Shown here piece by piece: positions 1 to 13,562 of a stretch of DNA of 64,000 nucleotides (the first letter of the stretch is position 1; each line of letters begins with the position of its first letter). A model generated the notes under the pieces. That model saw only the letters and a list, made by a program, of their open reading frames with translations. It was not told where the DNA came from and ran no database searches. The stretch covers positions 8,391,826-8,455,825 of the forward strand of contig NC_051140.1 of assembly GCF_014839805.1 (NCBI RefSeq), in the 5' to 3' direction. The stretch is from Manduca sexta (Eukaryota > Arthropoda > Insecta > Lepidoptera > Sphingidae). The position numbers were made by a program, and so were the translations under genes.

Positions 1-449
1 ATCGTCTACATCGCATCGTCAGCCCATAACTCTAGCCCCGTTAAGCCATCGCCGGTGTAAATCACGTTTGTTTGCTTGTCCGTTTGCTTTCTGGAACTCT
101 TTTCCGCTTATTTGGAGAAAAAATAAAAAAAATCACTGTTAAAACTCTCTCACTCATGACTAATGCAATTTTCTACTGCGCCGTTTTTTTAGAGTGTCGG
201 CGATATTCGGAGATCCAGTAATAACATTAAACTTGAGTCCGACTTCTGAATAAGGTATGGCACTGTATCTCTGGAGTTTTCGGTGGTCAGTATGTGATCG
301 TTGAGGTTACATAAAAGGAGTAGCATGTAACAAAAACGTTATTGGCAGAGACCGTTCTACCAGTAAAAGTATGATTTTTTGAGACATTTTTTGTGCATAA
401 TTCTGTCAGAGCACTTTTATGTGACAGACACGTGGACAGATAACTTGAT

Positions 450-575
450 AAAGGTTGTAGGAACACGCTGGATATAGGCCGTCTGTGACAGGCCCATCAG
501 GAAATCTTTAGGCGAGGTCTGTGTTCAGCAGTGGACTTCATGTGGCCTATGATTGGGATTATTATGAGTTTGTAG
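450..575 (+). mobile_element. LINE 3' tail remnant
   Basis: It resembles the C-terminal end of lepidopteran non-LTR retrotransposons, in which a decayed ...GTTCAGCAGTGGAC... coding end is followed by an ATT/ATG-rich tail. Strongly diverged. Confidence 0.5.
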
Positions 576-1252
576 TTAATTTGTGATATTATGTATCTTA
601 ACCGCAATGATGCATAAAATTGTGATTCAAATTAAATCATTCAATAGACATTTTAAGTAAATATTCTTTATGCTCGAGACGTGTAAATATACTGACTCAT
701 AGTTTCAGGTTAATACTACCATTGGGAACTTACTGAAGACTGATTCATTAAAAGATCAAAACACATATTTCTTTTACTTTCCAGAGAACCAATTATACCC
801 AAACATTTCCTTATAATATTATCTGGAAATAATATGAACATTTTAATGTGAACTGAATTTTAAAACGAAAACAAAGTTAGCAGGAAATGGTGAAATTGAT
901 ATTTAAAAACCTAACATGAATTTCTGTATTTTACGGTGGACGAAGTGGCTAAGGGTATCCCACCAGTGCAACTTCTGTAAACTAGGATCCATAGTGGCAA
1001 GCATTATAATGAATTTTCTTCAACATTTTTGAAACGCTCAAGCCCATCATATTATTTGTCACAACGCTTAAATATTCCGAGTAAAGCCGTTGGTCCTGCG
1101 CCTGATCTCTCCCCGGTCATGTCGGATTGCCGTCTCACCGGACTATGAGAGTTGGGCAACAGAGAGTGCACCTGTGTATTGCGCACACATTTGTTTACTA
1201 TAATGTCTCCTGAATACCTAGTTGATCCAGTCCTAGATTTCTAAATGGCCGT

Positions 1253-1268
1253 ATAGGCCGCGGCCTAT
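1253..1268. repeat. 16-base perfect palindrome in a repeat-like GC patch
   Basis: ATAGGCCGCGGCCTAT, in a patch (about 1225-1310) that contrasts with AT-rich DNA and looks like the end of a dispersed repeat. Confidence 0.6.
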
Positions 1269-1394
1269 GGGCAGCCTCTTAGGGGCGGCAGATTTCAGAG
1301 GCCGCTCACTCCATTTAATTTATCATTCGTTTATTTAACTTTAATGCCTTCCATAATACCAACAAATGAAAAATTAAGTATAAGTATTTTATAA

Positions 1395-1445
1395 ATCTAC
1401 ATACATTATACATATGTACATACATATATACATACAAACATAATC
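1395..1445 (+). repeat. (TACA)/(TA)-rich simple repeat
   Basis: ACATACATTATACATATGTA and TACATACATATATACATACA style imperfect repeat. Confidence 0.7.
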
Positions 1446-3193
1446 CTATCTACATGGGGTGGCGGAAATTAAGTGGCTTACACTTATAAAAAATATTAAT
1501 CCGGCACTGAGTTGATCTTCGTTGAGATTGGGCGCCGTGACCAAATTTGGGTAGAAGGGATGAATACATTTCGAGTAAGTATTCCAAATGGAAAGTTCAT
1601 TGGAAATGCTTCCTACCTAGAAATCGAACCTCACTATCGGCATCAAATGACACTACCAATGAGAATTTATGAGCATGTAACTCATTGAACAGTACTGTCT
1701 AAGTATAGTGAAGTACACAACGTCACACAAATGGAGCGAGTGTTATAAACAATTAAGATCATTCGGTTCCCGCGGGATTGAGGCGGTTTTAACTAACTCG
1801 ATGCGTCTACGGAGTGTCCCTTTTACGTGTTTAATCAAACTTGCTATAGATTTTTAGGAGTTTCTACTTCGCTGTTACTAGGTTTACTCCAAGAACTAAG
1901 GTGACGAGACCCATGATGGCCTACCTAATTTTAAAATGTTCATAATATCATTTTCTGAAAGAATATAAACAAAAATCTTTCCAAAATAAAGCACCAACAA
2001 AAATGCGTTATATTGTGTTTTATGGTGATTTTCAAAAACATGAACATGTCAGGAATATGGGTGCTCAACTTGGCCTGTAAAATTATACGCACGTTATCAA
2101 CATACTGGATTTACTTTCTTAGTATGAATATTCTTCATTGATTTTTTGTGTCTAAGAACTTGTATCGCGAGTGGAACACTTCACCTGAGTTCCGTAAATT
2201 CTTTTGAAAATATAAAAATAAGCAAAAACAATAAAATTTACCTATAAATTCATGTGAAACCGATTATGTATATGCATTAGTTAAAATAATACAATTCTTA
2301 AATTTTAAAAAGGTTACTTCATGGAAATAATAACTTGGCCAGTGTCACGACGCACTACATAAAAAGAAACAATATTTTCAAAATGACAGTGGTGGCCTTT
2401 GGAACTAGTTGGAGATGCAAATTCGATTCTAAATTTAAGTAGAATCTTTGTAAGCTGGGCTCTCACAGGAACCGGGCTATGTTAGGTCACACCAAAGAGA
2501 ATATAATCACTACGCTTTAGGTCACACCACTTTAGCTAGTTTTTCTTACTTTAGCTCTTTTTGTCTGGAGAAATTAAACAATCGAAAGAAAATTCTTTCG
2601 AATGTTTCTAACGCGCCAATATTTTGGATAAGGATACCATAAATTATATGAACGTATGTATTTAATATTCGTTTCGAAAATTTGGTACCTATACATCTTT
2701 ATTATTTATCTGCGTAGGCTATGCTATTTTATAGTTATAATTATTTACTGGTTAAAGAGAATCTGTTGCGGTGGAGCAGCATGCTAATGGTCCTAACTAC
2801 TCAATAAACAGCATAACATTATCCGACGATTTTGAATAACGCACCTCATAAGTAAATTATAGGAGATATAAGTTACATACAAACAATTTATTGGTGTGTA
2901 AAATTTCGGTGGCAAAAACAATAGACAGATACTGGCGAGCCCTGATTCATAATAAATTTAAAGTCACCTTTAAACGTAATGCATATTGATAAATATTTAA
3001 AATTATACAATAAAACAATTACGATAACTTACAACACACTGTACAACTGCATTGAATCTCAATGTGTTTTATTAAGATCAAACCGATTGTAAGAGACAGA
3101 ACGGGCGCGACGTTCCGACACAATTTTTATCATCGTACCCTCAAAATGATGTAAAAACATTTAGTTTAGTATCATTGTTATTGTGCGTTTAAT

Positions 3194-3250
3194 ATGTACC
3201 TGTGTGGAATTAGTGGTTTTTTTAAGAGACGGCGGCCTGACATCCAAAGG
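3194..3250 (+). CDS. Possible additional alternative first exon (19 codons), uncertain
   Basis: ATG at 3194 opens 19 codons starting MYLCGISGFFKRRRP. The segment ends in the strong donor AGG|GTAAGT at 3251 and is phase 0, so it could be spliced to the NDRG exon at 47331. The stretch is more GC-rich than its surroundings. GTAAGT is expected by chance many times in 64 kb, and I do not recognise the peptide, so this is only a candidate. It could also be the first exon of an unrelated gene or nothing at all. Confidence 0.2.
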
Positions 3251-4822
3251 GTAAGTACACTAATATTTTAATTTACCTATAAATTAAAGGGAAAAGTTAT
3301 TTTTTTTTGAGTGTTTACTATAAGGTTTAAAATCAAAACAGTCTTATGAATCCTATCGTAAGGGCCACATAGATGTTCCACATTCATACTATTGCATGAC
3401 GGTTTTGAACTACAGTCATCTTCCTGTGAAAACATTTGTATTCGTCTGTTCTACAAAAAAAAAAAATGGTGATACGTGCTACAAGAGTGACGATAGTGAA
3501 ATTAGTGATGCGTATTCCTGTAGGTTTGATAATATAGATATAAGCAATCCGAAAAATCTGTTCAATGATATGTTGTGTATGTATGATAGACACTTAAAAG
3601 TACTCTTTACAGTTTTCCTTAACAGGAACAGTTTCAATGCCTTCATTCTTAGTAATTCTAACGCTTGGATCTATAGCATGATTACGTCAATAACTACTAA
3701 CTCCGGCCGCGGACATATATAATGGTTTTAAGGCTGCAGTCCAGGGTCCCGTAGATTTATAGGGCCCTCTTACGTCAATAATATTTCAATTTAAAGAAAG
3801 TTTATAAGACTTTAGTATAAATAGTTAACCTACACTGTTAATTTCTTTTGCAATAACTTCTTATATTGTTTATGTGTCTCTGTCATATTAGATAAATAAT
3901 ATATTTTACTTTACTCTTTTTTCTTCCATACTCTGTACTTACATCGTTATTGAAAACCGTTTTTGACAAGATGGCAGTAAAACTAGAATTCGCCTCGTCC
4001 CAACTCTCGGTCCGCACATGATTTTAAAGTTGATACACAAACCCAGCAATTAACTAATAGTAGGCATATCGAATACTTTTATGTTAGCTTTAGCCTATAG
4101 GTAAGTAATTAATAATTATACCATATTTGAATCGGGTTTTTATTTTACCTGGTCACGAACAACATTAGTAGGTAATTTTAGTAAGAACTTAACTAGTAGC
4201 CCTCCTTCAGATAGAATATGCTACATCAGAGTAGCATCGCTATCTTAAAGAAACCCCACATGTAGTGACAGATTGGTTCTAGTACTGCGTTTCGTAGTGA
4301 GATATTAAGAAACCGAATGTCCTGAATTCTTTCCCTCCACGATTTCTATTTCTCTCCTTTGAAACCGGTATGAGTTACACGATTTTTTGGTTACGTAATT
4401 TGCAAACACTGGACATCAATTAAATTAGATAGCCCACCTCCTCTCTCGCCAGCTTGTGCTGTTAAAAAGTATTATACAGACGGGTACCTATGTAATTTAC
4501 AGCGTGTTAATAGGTATTACTGATGTAGACTACATTACGTACATAATGTGTATCCAGTGTTTTTAGTTTAGTCGCTTTTGTTCATGCGTATTTGCAAAGC
4601 GTAGGTCGATAGTTAAATAATAAACAAAACTTTAAGCCATTAGACAAGCGTTATTATTTCAAGATTGTTTCTAGTCGGGTTCCGACTGTATAGTTGAAGT
4701 TATTTAATAAACGTGAGCGAATTTATGATGCTTTTTCCAGGAGAAATAAGATCCAAATAGTCTTTAGGCATAATCAATTAAGTATTCATAGACCGTAGAC
4801 ATGAAGCCGGAAGGCTTGAAGG

Positions 4823-4876
4823 CTTTCAATCAACGTTTACAATTGTATTCCTACAATTGTAAACGTTGATTGAAAG
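4823..4876. repeat. Perfect 25-bp inverted repeat with 4-base loop
   Basis: Arm 4823-4847 and arm 4852-4876 are perfect reverse complements, loop TTCC. It starts CTTTCAATCAACG. Confidence 0.95.
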
Positions 4877-6239
4877 AATTAAAACATTTCCATTTTTTTT
4901 ATTTCAGCGTTATCGATTTTTGAAAAGCATCTTATGTATAGTCCTAATTTTCATCTGGTAATGTACACTAGGAAAGAATATCTTGTTTACATTTTCTATG
5001 AAATTGCAATTGTCTATGTATTTTTGGTTTATGTCCTTATTATTTTAAAATTTAATACTTTATTTTACTAAATTTAAATAAAAATTAACAGTTGCAAAAA
5101 TCACGAGATCAGCCTATTGTGTTATTATAAACTGGCTTACAATCATAATTTAGAATACACTTTTTTACCACGTTCTCCAATATGGAGTCATAATAATCGT
5201 TGCTTATATTAATTACATACATACATCATTTTAATTACACCTCTAACAACAGAGAATCAAACGAAAATCTCCACACGATACTGTAGAACAAAACTACTAT
5301 TTATAAATTCACAAAATTAAATCAAAAGGTCACGATTTATTTTGTTTGATGTACGCACACGGCGCGTCGCAACCGCGTCGCCTTTGATACAAATGACGTT
5401 GTTTTTAGACTACAAAAAACATATCACGGTGTATAAAACGGTGTCAACAAACTGCTTGAACGGGAGTCAGGCATGCGTTCATACAGGTGATAATATTATG
5501 TAGACAAGATTTTGGTATAAAATTGGTTTGTGAAAGTCTACTGATGTCTAGTAGAAATGTTTGCGCATTTGGTCTACATGGGGTTTGAAGCCATTGGTGA
5601 TTGGTTACTGGCCACTGAGTATATAAATATTATTGGAGGTCAGGGTTTATCAGGTTTTATATTGTCTGTACGTTCTAGATTTTTTCTTTCTCATTCGGCC
5701 CAGCAACGTTGCTAACGTCTTTTTTCTTCAAATAGAATCAACATGACCTTAATCACGTCCACTGTAAATCTGTATTAGAGGAGAAATAGGAGTTGTGTCG
5801 CATTGTATCTGATTAAGGCAGCGCTAGGCGGAACGTTTTAAACAGTTTTGTATTTAATGTTTATTTCTGATTTTAACTCATATTTATAAATGTTCAAGGC
5901 ACCTCAAGTCCTTCCTTCTACTTTAAAATTATTTACTAATTCAACGAGACAAGAAATATCACCTCGAAATATTTTACCGTTTATTAAACTATTGAAATGT
6001 GTAATTTGTCTTTCCGACATCTGTTTACCACAATCATAGTGTGTCTGCTATTTTACTCTTGTCTGTCTGTACCCAGAGCTTTAATCAAAATGTTATAAAT
6101 ATTTACTAACTCCTACTATACAATAAATGTATACAGAATAAAATAAAATCTTTGATTAACATAAAATTTCTTATGTTTACGCAAATGTTAGACATTGAAA
6201 TAAAACTATTTTATCGCGGTTTTTTATACATATATTGTA

Positions 6240-6360
6240 ATTTTCTCCCGACATATCGAAGGCTGCAGCCTTCATAGTCACGGGGGACTGAGGTGTTGGT
6301 CGCCCGATAAGTCAAAGTTACAATATCTACCTACATTTACAATTATACAAAATTTTAAAA
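6240..6360 (+). repeat. Dispersed repeat fragment
   Basis: CTCCCGACATATCGAAGGCT and AAAGTTACAATATCTACCTA, shared with 54175-54350 in a different arrangement. Confidence 0.5.
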
Positions 6361-7559
6361 AAAATCATCTGTTGACGATCCGATCTACGCAGCATGAGCT
6401 CACAGTGTCTTGAAGTCTGGCAGTCAGTCTATTGGGTTCCAATTTAATTAAATCACTAATCATGTCATTACACTGCGTTCGTTATCCTGAGATAATGTTT
6501 GATTAAAGATTTCTCATAAGCCCCGGTAATTGCTATGCTACCATTTTCTTTTCATTTCTTTGTGTCGAGACAAGCTTTCTCTTCGCCTGATGGTAAGCGA
6601 TACGACCACCCATAATCAGTAGAAACACCATCCAACACCATGATTTATAAAGTATTGTTTGATATTATATTAGAGACCTAACACCAGTATACATATATAG
6701 CTACAATTTCTTTCCAACGATTCGTTTTATCATAGGCTAAGTGCGTTCTTATGCAGCTATGAAGATAATATAGATGTAAAGGTGTGAAATAAAAGGGACG
6801 TGCGGACCATAGCCCTGTAGTACAGAGACTGGTGGCTGTCAGCTTCTTTGTCTCTTTTCACAGAACGGTCACTTTTGTGTGGATATACCATAGAATTGAG
6901 AAAGTTGAAGGTTTTACGGCTTTCAGTCTATTTTCAAGCTTATTATAGATTAAAATACATTAAAATTTTAAGATCGTGGTGTCATTAGATAAAGGCAGAC
7001 ATGTTAAAATAAAAAAAAAAACACTTTTCATATAAAGCTTAAACATTTCTAATAATGTGTTTTTAGAAATAATGTTTAGTTACATAAATTCACTGCCCTT
7101 CTAAGATTAGCCATAGTGGTTACAGATTTATGATTAGAGTAGAACATTATTTCATTCAACGACTTGTGTATTGAGGTATATACTATATACGCTGGTCTGC
7201 AGTTATCCCGTTGTCCGGGATTGTGAACGTTTATTAAAAGTGGTTAGTAAACAATCTTATACTAACAAAACATTTTTAGTACATACTTATATTAAGTTTA
7301 CTATGAAGGAAAAAAAGACGCAATAAAATATTAGAACATTGTCGTAAGCTTCTGAAAAACAGCCGTTATAAAAAAATCATATTTTAATCTAGAATAATTA
7401 TGTTGGTGCGTCTTCCTAATGAGTCTTTAGTGTTGACTGTCATTTATTTACGCAATTTAGATTTCATTGTCTTTATATCACGTGGATTTGTAGTTCTAAT
7501 ATACACAATTCAGCCTAATTGCGTCACTGCTTGAAAGTTCAGACAGGTCGTACCAACCC

Positions 7560-7741
7560 GTCCGCGCCCGTAGCGTTCGGGGGCTCGACCAACCCTCAAT
7601 CCAAGCTCCCGCGCTCACTCGCACCTCCTTCGATCCAATTTTAAATGTCAGATAGATAATTATTGTGCAACGTTCTGGCGACCGATCAACTCTCTGCCTT
7701 CAGTAGACCTGTGTGTCCAGAGTTCAGTTCTCGATTCTTGC
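7560..7741 (+). promoter_or_regulatory. Candidate upstream promoter / 5' UTR exon of NDRG transcript A
   Basis: A locally GC-rich island in AT-rich DNA. It contains two arthropod initiator-like TCAGT motifs (7700-7704 and 7724-7728) and is followed by a good splice donor, C|GTGAGT at 7742. A 5' UTR exon ending at 7741 could join an acceptor (ATCAG, AG at 10170-10171) just upstream of the ATG at 10192. No TATA box is evident. This is inferred from composition and motifs only. Confidence 0.35.
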
Positions 7742-10171
7742 GTGAGTCGGCGCGCGCGTTCTCACACACGAAAATTACCTCTCGAAATAAACACTAAAGT
7801 GCCTGTGACAATATGTTAAAATAGTTTCGCTGTTATTGTGAACTTGAATAATGGAGAGGCGAAGGTGATGGGTGTTTTCAAAATTTTTGGCGTAAACATT
7901 GGCATAACTGCAGTGCTTAGGCGATTTTGTAAATATGCATGAGAATAATCCGTAGATAATTTTTTGTGCTAATTTTTAATAACGAAATAATAGGTTTAAA
8001 ATAAAATATAGACCTTGTAAAATAATATTATAAATGTTTTAATCAATTGAAGTGTAATAATATTGTAAAAAGTTGGAAATGAAACATTACCTATAGTTAT
8101 TAGTTGTCTTTCATAAATCACCTTGATGGTTAACCATTTAGAATAGTCACGTAACTTTATACAAGAAAAAAACAAAGTAATTTAAATAATAATAAAAATT
8201 CCTAATGTCTGACAGTGACGAAGGGCTTCACATCTGTGTATTATATAAATGACCACTTGTATTTTGGGTATAATACATTATTTTGACTATCAATGAATTA
8301 AGTACTGCTTCGGGATAATAATATTATCTAAGAATATCAACCTTTGTATACAAAATGTCAAACTTATCTACAGGTTGTTCACGTATTATAGCGCAATACT
8401 AAAAGTAGTTATTATTTAATTTATCTACATTGTTTTTGAACTGTCTAGCAGAGCGAAGAGATACATAATGATTGATGTAAGCGACTGTATTTTGTTTTAA
8501 ATGACGTTTTATTTTATGTTTGCTTACTGATGCTAATATTAGTTTATGTTTGATTAGTAATACGAACTACAGATGATATTATTGATTTTAAAGATTATAA
8601 TATAAAAAGAAAGGTATAATAGTTGTGACTGATTTCCTTATCATGTATGGGAATTACTTATATTTCTATATCGATTAACAAGAATGAATCTAATTATAAT
8701 TAGCGAGTGTTATCAAAAACAACTAACAGAAAGTAACGAACTCTCAGTGTTCGGAATCGCTGTGTAGGAGTTATATGTATCAAAAAATGTGGATTTAGGG
8801 TCAACAAAAACAACGGACAAAACATCGTCTGTAACATTTTGCCAAAATTAATTATTTCTATAGAATTTTTTAAATTATTGTCGCAACTTGGAAAATAATA
8901 ATATACCAAAAAGCTAGTCCTATATTTTAAGCGTTTCTACGTGTAAATTCAGAATGTAGACTTACATACTTTGCCAGTTGCGAAATCCTAAAATGAAAGT
9001 CAATATAAAAACAAAATAGGTACATATTCAAATTATAGATTTAATGGTTTACCAGTAGCAAAGACCTAAAATCGATTAGAAAAAATCATAGTAATCTAAT
9101 TAACCTTAGAAGTTCTACGCGTCATAGGGCAATATAGGTACATAATCAATGGTTATTGTCCGTAGTTGTCCTTTATCAACTTGCTTTTGTTAGTTCGTTG
9201 ATTAGATACACCCTATTTTCTTTAGAATTGATGATGAAAATCTAATAAGTGCCTTTATCTAACTTTGTTAATTAACTGAAACCGAGTTAACTGACTGACC
9301 TAATATTAAATAAAAAATATTTTAACATTTAAAAACAGTTCTGCATTGCTTTATTATTATCAAATTTTTAATATTGCTAACTCAGTTTCGTATCAAAATA
9401 CTGAATCGATACATATTACATTTAACGTTTATTTTATATGAAACCTAAGTATATAATTTAAGGAAAATGAGTGAAAGACAACGGCAAGACAATTTTAACA
9501 ATCGTCAATTTTATAAACTGTTAAGTATATTATTTCTCGTCAACGAAAAAAGCGTTTGTGCGACGTCTAAATGATTGGCAGCGAAAGCCAATTTTGTTCG
9601 TAACTTCCTAACAACATAAGTGAGCGATAGGAAAGGGGGTTTAAATCTTTTGGGTCCAAGGCTAAAATTATATTATTCGAATCATTAACATCGAACGCTC
9701 TAAACTGTAGTATAAAGATAATAAACAATGTTCAGATCTGCTAATTATATTAGAATAATATTATTATACATAAAATACTATTTTCCTTTCCCTATATAGG
9801 GTATATTCATTAGTCATAATACTATCATGTTGTAAATATAACTCATATAGGATTTTAAAGCACATTATATAAATAGGTTTTTGAGAAGATAATTTTTAGC
9901 GGTTTATCACGATTTCGGACCATACCTAAGAGACGGGCTTAGCCCGAAAATCTCAGTTTCAAGATTTTGATATACTGCTAAAATAATTACATATATAATA
10001 TAAGAAATAATTTTACTATGATACACAGTGATCAATAGAAAGTTCTTAAATTACAATAAACCTAGAAAGAAAATTCAATAGATATTCGATTCGAGATTAT
10101 TATCTGACATCAAGATTTTGATACGAAACTCACTTACTGACAACTAACTATCGAACTTGCGTAAAGATCAG
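7742..10171 (+). other. Candidate first intron of NDRG transcript A
   Basis: AT-rich, no ORF or repeat recognised beyond short runs. An ATG GAG AGG CGA AG|GTGATG stretch at 7851-7864 could be an alternative exon end, but its phase does not fit the shared exons. Confidence 0.45.
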
Positions 10172-10191
10172 CGGGTGAGCAATTGATAAAA

Positions 10192-10344
10192 ATGTTCCGC
10201 CCATCGTTGTTCCGGGGCTTGAGCCTGGATGACTCTCACTCCGGCTATGAACTCGATAGGAGTCGTCGTGCGTCGCTCTCCGCCGAGCAGCGGAGGAAGC
10301 TCAGCATGCTCAGGACCTCAAGCATACCCTCGCCGCTGACTCCG
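10192..10344 (+). CDS. MESK2: NDRG alternative first coding exon A (51 codons)
   Basis: ATG at 10192 opens 51 codons (MFRPSLFRGLSLDDSHSGYE at the start) ending CCG|GTGAGC, a good donor in phase 0. The frame, GC content and codon use stand out from the flanking AT-rich DNA. The peptide is rich in Ser and Arg and contains RRAS and RRKLS. These basophilic-kinase-type sites resemble RRMS and RRLS in the last NDRG exon, which supports membership of the same protein. The ATG is preceded by an in-frame ATA AAA and a stop-rich region, so it is the likely start. Joining to the exon at 47331 is inferred from phase; an intermediate exon cannot be excluded. Confidence 0.6.
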
Positions 10345-11276
10345 GTGAGCCACATTTACCATTTGGTACCCTGCCCAAGAAAATGCTGCCACCAGGTACA
10401 TACCCGTTGTTGAGCTTTGTGCTAACTGTGTGTCTTCTTAATACATCATTTGCCATTTTTCTGATTATATCATAATCTTGTCCTTGGATTTCCCTGAATT
10501 TAAGGTTTGTTGGTAAATTTCAGTATATTATAACAATAAGCTGTGGGTACATGAGTCCTCATTAAAAATCGTCCACAAATTTGAAATACCAATTTGGATT
10601 TGACGTCAGTGCCTCTTCACGCATTAAATACTTACAAGTGTGAGCAGACGATTCAAGATAAGAAAGTTTATACAAATTCTTTTAGTCAAAATTATTACGT
10701 ATTTCGCGCCTTTTTACCATAAATATAATAAGTATTATACATTTCAATATGAGGAGACACGAGTACTTATTAGAAGAAGTGTATAGACTCAATGATCAAT
10801 TTTTATGGTACACTGAATAAATAGTTGCATGTCGAATGGATCCATTCTGGACAAGTGTCGAAAGAACAATCCGAAAAAGATAGAAAACAAATAAATATCG
10901 TTCACGTCTAAACTAAATATTAAATAACAAACACATTTCAAATCGAGAACAATGCAGTCTCGAAAATCTCATTCAACAATAATAATGACAACCATTTTCA
11001 ACACGATTCGACGAATACATGATCGTTCGTTTGTAAACACGATATAAATATAAGACCGCTACAAACTTTCAGTTTTAATGGTTCTAAATCACATAAACTT
11101 GACGCACTTTAACACCCTGAAATGTCAGTCAAGTCTGTGGACTGATGGGCTGTCAAAGTCTTAGTGTAAAATCAATTTCATCAAGCAATCAAATTGGTTA
11201 ATATTTTTTATTTCATCATCAGTTATTATTGTTGCAGGCCATTGCTTGACGTGCAAGGTCTTCCCTAATATCAAGT

Positions 11277-11482
11277 ACTAGCTTTTGCCCGCGACTGGCC
11301 GCGTTATAACGTTTTTCCGGGATAAATATTTACCCGGGATAAAAAGTAGCATATAGCACTCAGGTGTAATGTAGCTTCCTATTGGTGAAAGAATTTTCTA
11401 AATCGGTTTAGTAGTTCCAGAGATTAGTCTCTAAAAACAAACACAGTTACAATCTTTTTTTCTTTATAATATTAGTATAGAT
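11277..11482 (+). repeat. Dispersed repeat of the CTAGCTTTTGCCCGCG type
   Basis: Begins ACTAGCTTTTGCCCGCGACT, contains GGGATAAAAAGTAGC, TATAGCACTCAGG and TTTAGTAGTTCCAGAGATTAG, and ends TATAATATTAGTATAGAT. Same family as 35889-36757 and 50933-51143. Confidence 0.75.
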
Positions 11483-13514
11483 GTATATGGAATACAAGTT
11501 TAAATCAAATTTAATAATAATAATAAGTACATGGTACGTGTACTCAAATTCTTTCCAATTTTCTGTCATAATGATAATTCGTTAGGGTTTTATTAGCCTG
11601 TTTTCGAAGACCACAGAGATTCAATATGCGGAGTTTTCTTCGATATTCTACGCTACTTATAATCATATTTATTAATTATTACAAATTCGTTTATCCATCA
11701 TGTAAATAATTTAACTTCAAATAACAAGTCGGTAGTTACAATAAATAGAAAAAACATTTATTAATAATATTAATGACATGCACATTTTCGATCGGCAGTA
11801 TATATTAACTAGAGCAGCGTCCGATTAAATCCAGAAGTTTTGTGGTAACACAACAGCCTAAAAACATCAATCAAACAAAAGATCGACATATTAACATCGG
11901 CATAACCTAAATAATTACGTGCAGACTAAATATTGGCCGGTTCTATATCAAGCCGCTGCACCTGTGTTGAACAATACGTTAGGGTCGCATGGCATCATGC
12001 CATCGCACTTATAACATTTGCATTGATAGAACAAGGCTCACCAGTATTGAATCTGACATATTGTTATTGTAAGGTCGTAGATGTACTTGGTTTCAATCTC
12101 TTTATGTATACTTAACCGATATTCAAGAAAATATACCACCTTATTAATGAAAGTAACTTAATTTTTTTTATTAATAAATTTATTTAAACTATAGTAAATA
12201 GAAAAAGATTCGTAAAAATATCCTCGAGCAATCAAATATTATGAAAAATATTGCGTAATCTTAAATAATTGAAATTCCTAATAGCAATGTACTTAACTGC
12301 GTTATTACTTATTTATAGTCGACATAAATCTTAACATCCATGGCTACTTAAACGATTACATTCAATTTGTTCCACGTTGTTATACTTTTTTAATATGCCA
12401 TTAAAAGTCACAGTTTATCGTTAGCACCGGAAAGATTAATTATTTGATAAATAACGTTGGTTGTTTTGCAACAAAAAATAAACATTATTTGGTCTCCATA
12501 ATATTCGAAATATTAACTTGCTGGACTATAAGATAATAGTTTATTTAACTGAATTTTCATAGGATTATTTATTTCAGTTAAGTATATAATCGACTAATGT
12601 TGTTTGTCACTGCGCCTTTATGAAAGGCGTTTACCGCTACAAAATATCCTAAAACCATGCCATAATATTCTATTATTACCCGAGGGAGCAAATTACCAGG
12701 ATAAAAATTTGCCTATATTTTGGTCTAGAATATCGTCTACTCGATAATTTAATAGATATCCGTATATCTGTTTCTGCATTCATGAAAGCATTTCCACATA
12801 CTTTCGCATTTATAATATTATTAAGAACTAAGTTTACAGAAATTTAATTAGTTTGATTTGTTATATTTAGTTGAATACTAAGCGACAAAACATAATTGAA
12901 TTACGCGACACAATTCCATTTTTATGTATATTTCGTAGCTATTTTAGTTTTTAACGAGACGTATTTAGTCCGCTCCAATTGTGGCGACAACAAAGCGATA
13001 TAATCTGTTGTAAACAACTGTTATTAATGTTTACATAGCTCGCATATTATAAGTTTCTTTGTTATGTTACTATAATATAGTACTTTGAAGTGAAAGCAGC
13101 TGTTGTATATGAGATCAAAGTCATTGTCTAAGATTATAAAGAATTTTTTCTTGGCTTTGGGTATTTTATAGCTTTTAATTAATATTTTTCGCAGGACGAT
13201 GATGCCAAATTACTATTTATAGTAAACATACATATAGGTTATTTTTGATTGACAGATGGATAGCATAATCAAGCATGCCTATATTGCTATGGGCAAAAAA
13301 GTTTTCATAGAATTGGAAATTAACAATAAATCATTAGTCTGCTTACACAGGGTCATTTATAATTTCCATTATTAATTGAACCCATATTCGTCTTTACCTC
13401 TTTTAACATTGTGTCAAAAATTATCCATAAATAACAAATATTTTCGCTAAAAAACCCAGTTTTAGTTTTGTGTTTTTTTTTTATATATTAAGTATAATAT
13501 AGCGCGAATATAAT

Positions 13515-13562
13515 GTGTGAAAGTGTATTTCTGAGTTTTCAGTCAGAAATACTCTTTCACAC
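13515..13562. repeat. 20-bp hairpin with one mismatch
   Basis: 13515-13534 (GTGTGAAAGTGTATTTCTGA) pairs with 13543-13562, one mismatch, 8-base loop. Intronic. Confidence 0.8.

Larger units (their letters stand above)
1..3193. other. Upstream region, no gene seen
   Basis: AT-rich, no convincing ORF. A short open stretch at 1-60 ends in TAA with no start and could be a truncated exon or chance. Holds a LINE tail, a GC palindrome and a simple repeat. A possible tRNA-like SINE head is at about 940-1000 (GTGGCTAAGGG). Confidence 0.6.
3251..7559. other. Non-coding region
   Basis: No supported gene. A 108-codon frame at 3396-3722 has no recognisable domain and AT-rich codon use. Contains the perfect hairpin at 4823-4876 and repeat fragments at 6240-6360 and 6585-6670. 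Confidence 0.6.

Noticed and set aside
3396..3722. 108-codon plus-strand frame
   Set aside because: No domain, AT-driven codon use, overlapped by an opposite frame; no splice or promoter context. Kept only as a remark.
7851..7864. ATG GAG AGG CGA AG followed by GTGATG as an NDRG first exon
   Set aside because: Phase 2 does not fit the phase-0 acceptor at 47331 and five codons give no support.
13515..13562. microRNA precursor
   Set aside because: Stem of 20 pairs with an 8-base loop is too short for a typical pre-miRNA and no flanking basal stem is seen.
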